Assembly (NCBI GenBank): GCA_049966155.1
Contig: JBMFVE010000009.1
Location: 16,415 to 80,414, forward strand
Length of the DNA: 64,000 nucleotides
Source: JBMFVE01 sp049966155
Lineage (GTDB): Bacteria > Bacteroidota > Ignavibacteria > Kryptoniales > JAKASW01
Reading direction: 5' to 3'
Part shown: positions 63,723-64,000 of the stretch, piece after piece
Numbering within the stretch: the stretch's first letter is position 1
Layout: the number at the start of each line of letters is the position of its first letter
Program-made: the position numbers and the translations under genes
The notes under the pieces: model-generated
What the model was told of the DNA's origin: nothing
The model's database searches: none
The model's input: the letters and a program-made list of their open reading frames with translations, nothing else

Positions 63723-64000
63723 ATGGTTAATAAGAAATTATATTAACCACATAATCCGAAAGGAGCTTTACACGATGGAACTGACAGATGAAATGATCGA
63801 GCAGCTCAAGGCCGATTTGAGGAAGGCCCGCACATATCAGGATTTGATGGGTGAAAATGGAGCCATCAAGAAATTAATCAAAGCATCCCTTGAAGGAATG
63901 CTTGAAGCGGAACTGACAGACCATCTTGGTTACCAGAGATACTCGCCGGAAGGCAGGAACAGTGGCAATAGCCGCAACGGGAAAACTCATAAAACCATTC
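63699..64000 (+). mobile_element. IS256-family insertion sequence, left end and 5' part
   Basis: The left end is placed near 63699 (GGGTGTGTAAGGAATTTTGT), a sequence of the kind found at IS256-family termini, with TTTTGTGTAAA inside. The transposase follows at 63775. The right end is outside the window, so the inverted repeat and target duplication cannot be confirmed. Confidence 0.6.
63775..64000 (+). CDS. IS256-family transposase, N-terminal part
   Basis: 75 codons are visible before the window ends, with AAAGGAG ahead of the ATG. The sequence ELTDEMIEQLKADLRKARTY, then LIKASLEGMLEAELTDHLGY and GNSRNGKTHKTI, is the well-conserved start of IS256 (Mutator-type) transposases. The DDE residues lie further on. 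Whether the gene is intact cannot be seen. Confidence 0.93.
   Translation, partial: MELTDEMIEQLKADLRKARTYQDLMGENGAIKKLIKASLEGMLEAELTDHLGYQRYSPEGRNSGNSRNGKTHKTI

Overview
The window is a chromosomal segment of a Gram-negative bacterium of the Bacteroidota/Chlorobiota/Ignavibacteriota (FCB) group, most likely an Ignavibacteria-like heterotroph. The evidence is the combination of a GWxTD-domain lipoprotein, an SbsA-type Ig-like lipoprotein, a HYC_CC_PP-family secreted protein, a TIGR02757 protein, BshA (bacillithiol), TamB and POTRA-bearing outer-membrane assembly proteins, and ADP-heptose synthesis enzymes. The taxon is inferred from gene content; no rRNA is present. TTG and GTG starts are frequent, and many genes overlap by 1-8 bases. 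Several starts given here are therefore later than the longest reading frame.

Layout. 1-8.1 kb: a long leftward run (tsaD, trpA, chorismate mutase, mltG, a polytopic membrane protein, an Ig-like lipoprotein, secG, a receiver-first histidine kinase, and the start of a POTRA/Omp85-like protein cut by the window edge). 8.2-11.5 kb: uvrA with a translationally coupled small helical protein. 11.5-18.3 kb: aroE, a TPR protein, a secreted S10 carboxypeptidase lipoprotein, a P1-family peptidase, gpsA and plsY. 18.4-27.6 kb: a leftward copper/silver-type efflux island: HYC_CC_PP protein, TolC-, CusB- and CusA-like tripartite pump, a DUF2231 membrane protein, a decayed DUF2318 gene, a DUF302 protein, a strongly Met-rich secreted protein and a putative outer-membrane protein with a Met/Gly-rich loop. 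27.8-34.9 kb: bshA, a giant TamB-like protein and the split heptose kinase/adenylyltransferase pair. 35.0-36.6 kb: a diheme cytochrome followed by a predicted single-heme outer-membrane beta-barrel, a candidate electron-transfer pair. 36.7-39.7 kb: a large hybrid sensor kinase broken by a one-base frameshift. 39.8-40.1 kb: a GNAT acetyltransferase remnant. 40.2-47.4 kb: a beta-oxidation operon (acyl-CoA ligase, HAD/ECH fusion, thiolase, acyl-CoA dehydrogenase) in the order of Bacillus fadN-fadA-fadE. 47.7-62.1 kb: housekeeping genes (DedA, pseudouridine synthase, NUDIX, mazG, GT9, GWxTD, murA, ftsX, pheA, two lipoproteins, recR, ebfC, rnr, an amidase, TIGR02757). 62.2-64 kb: tRNA-Pro(GGG), a MerR regulator, tRNA-Arg(TCG), and a right-hand mobile-element zone where an IS256-type element has apparently landed inside an IS1380-type transposase gene.

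Themes. Envelope biogenesis dominates: SecG, POTRA/Omp85, TamB, MltG, MurA, FtsX, amidase, PlsY, heptose enzymes and GT9. Aromatic amino-acid genes (aroE, chorismate mutase, trpA, pheA) are scattered rather than clustered. The least ordinary parts are the methionine-rich metal island, the cytochrome/heme-barrel pair and the broken genes (frameshifted kinase, DUF2318 remnant, GNAT remnant, nested insertion sequences).
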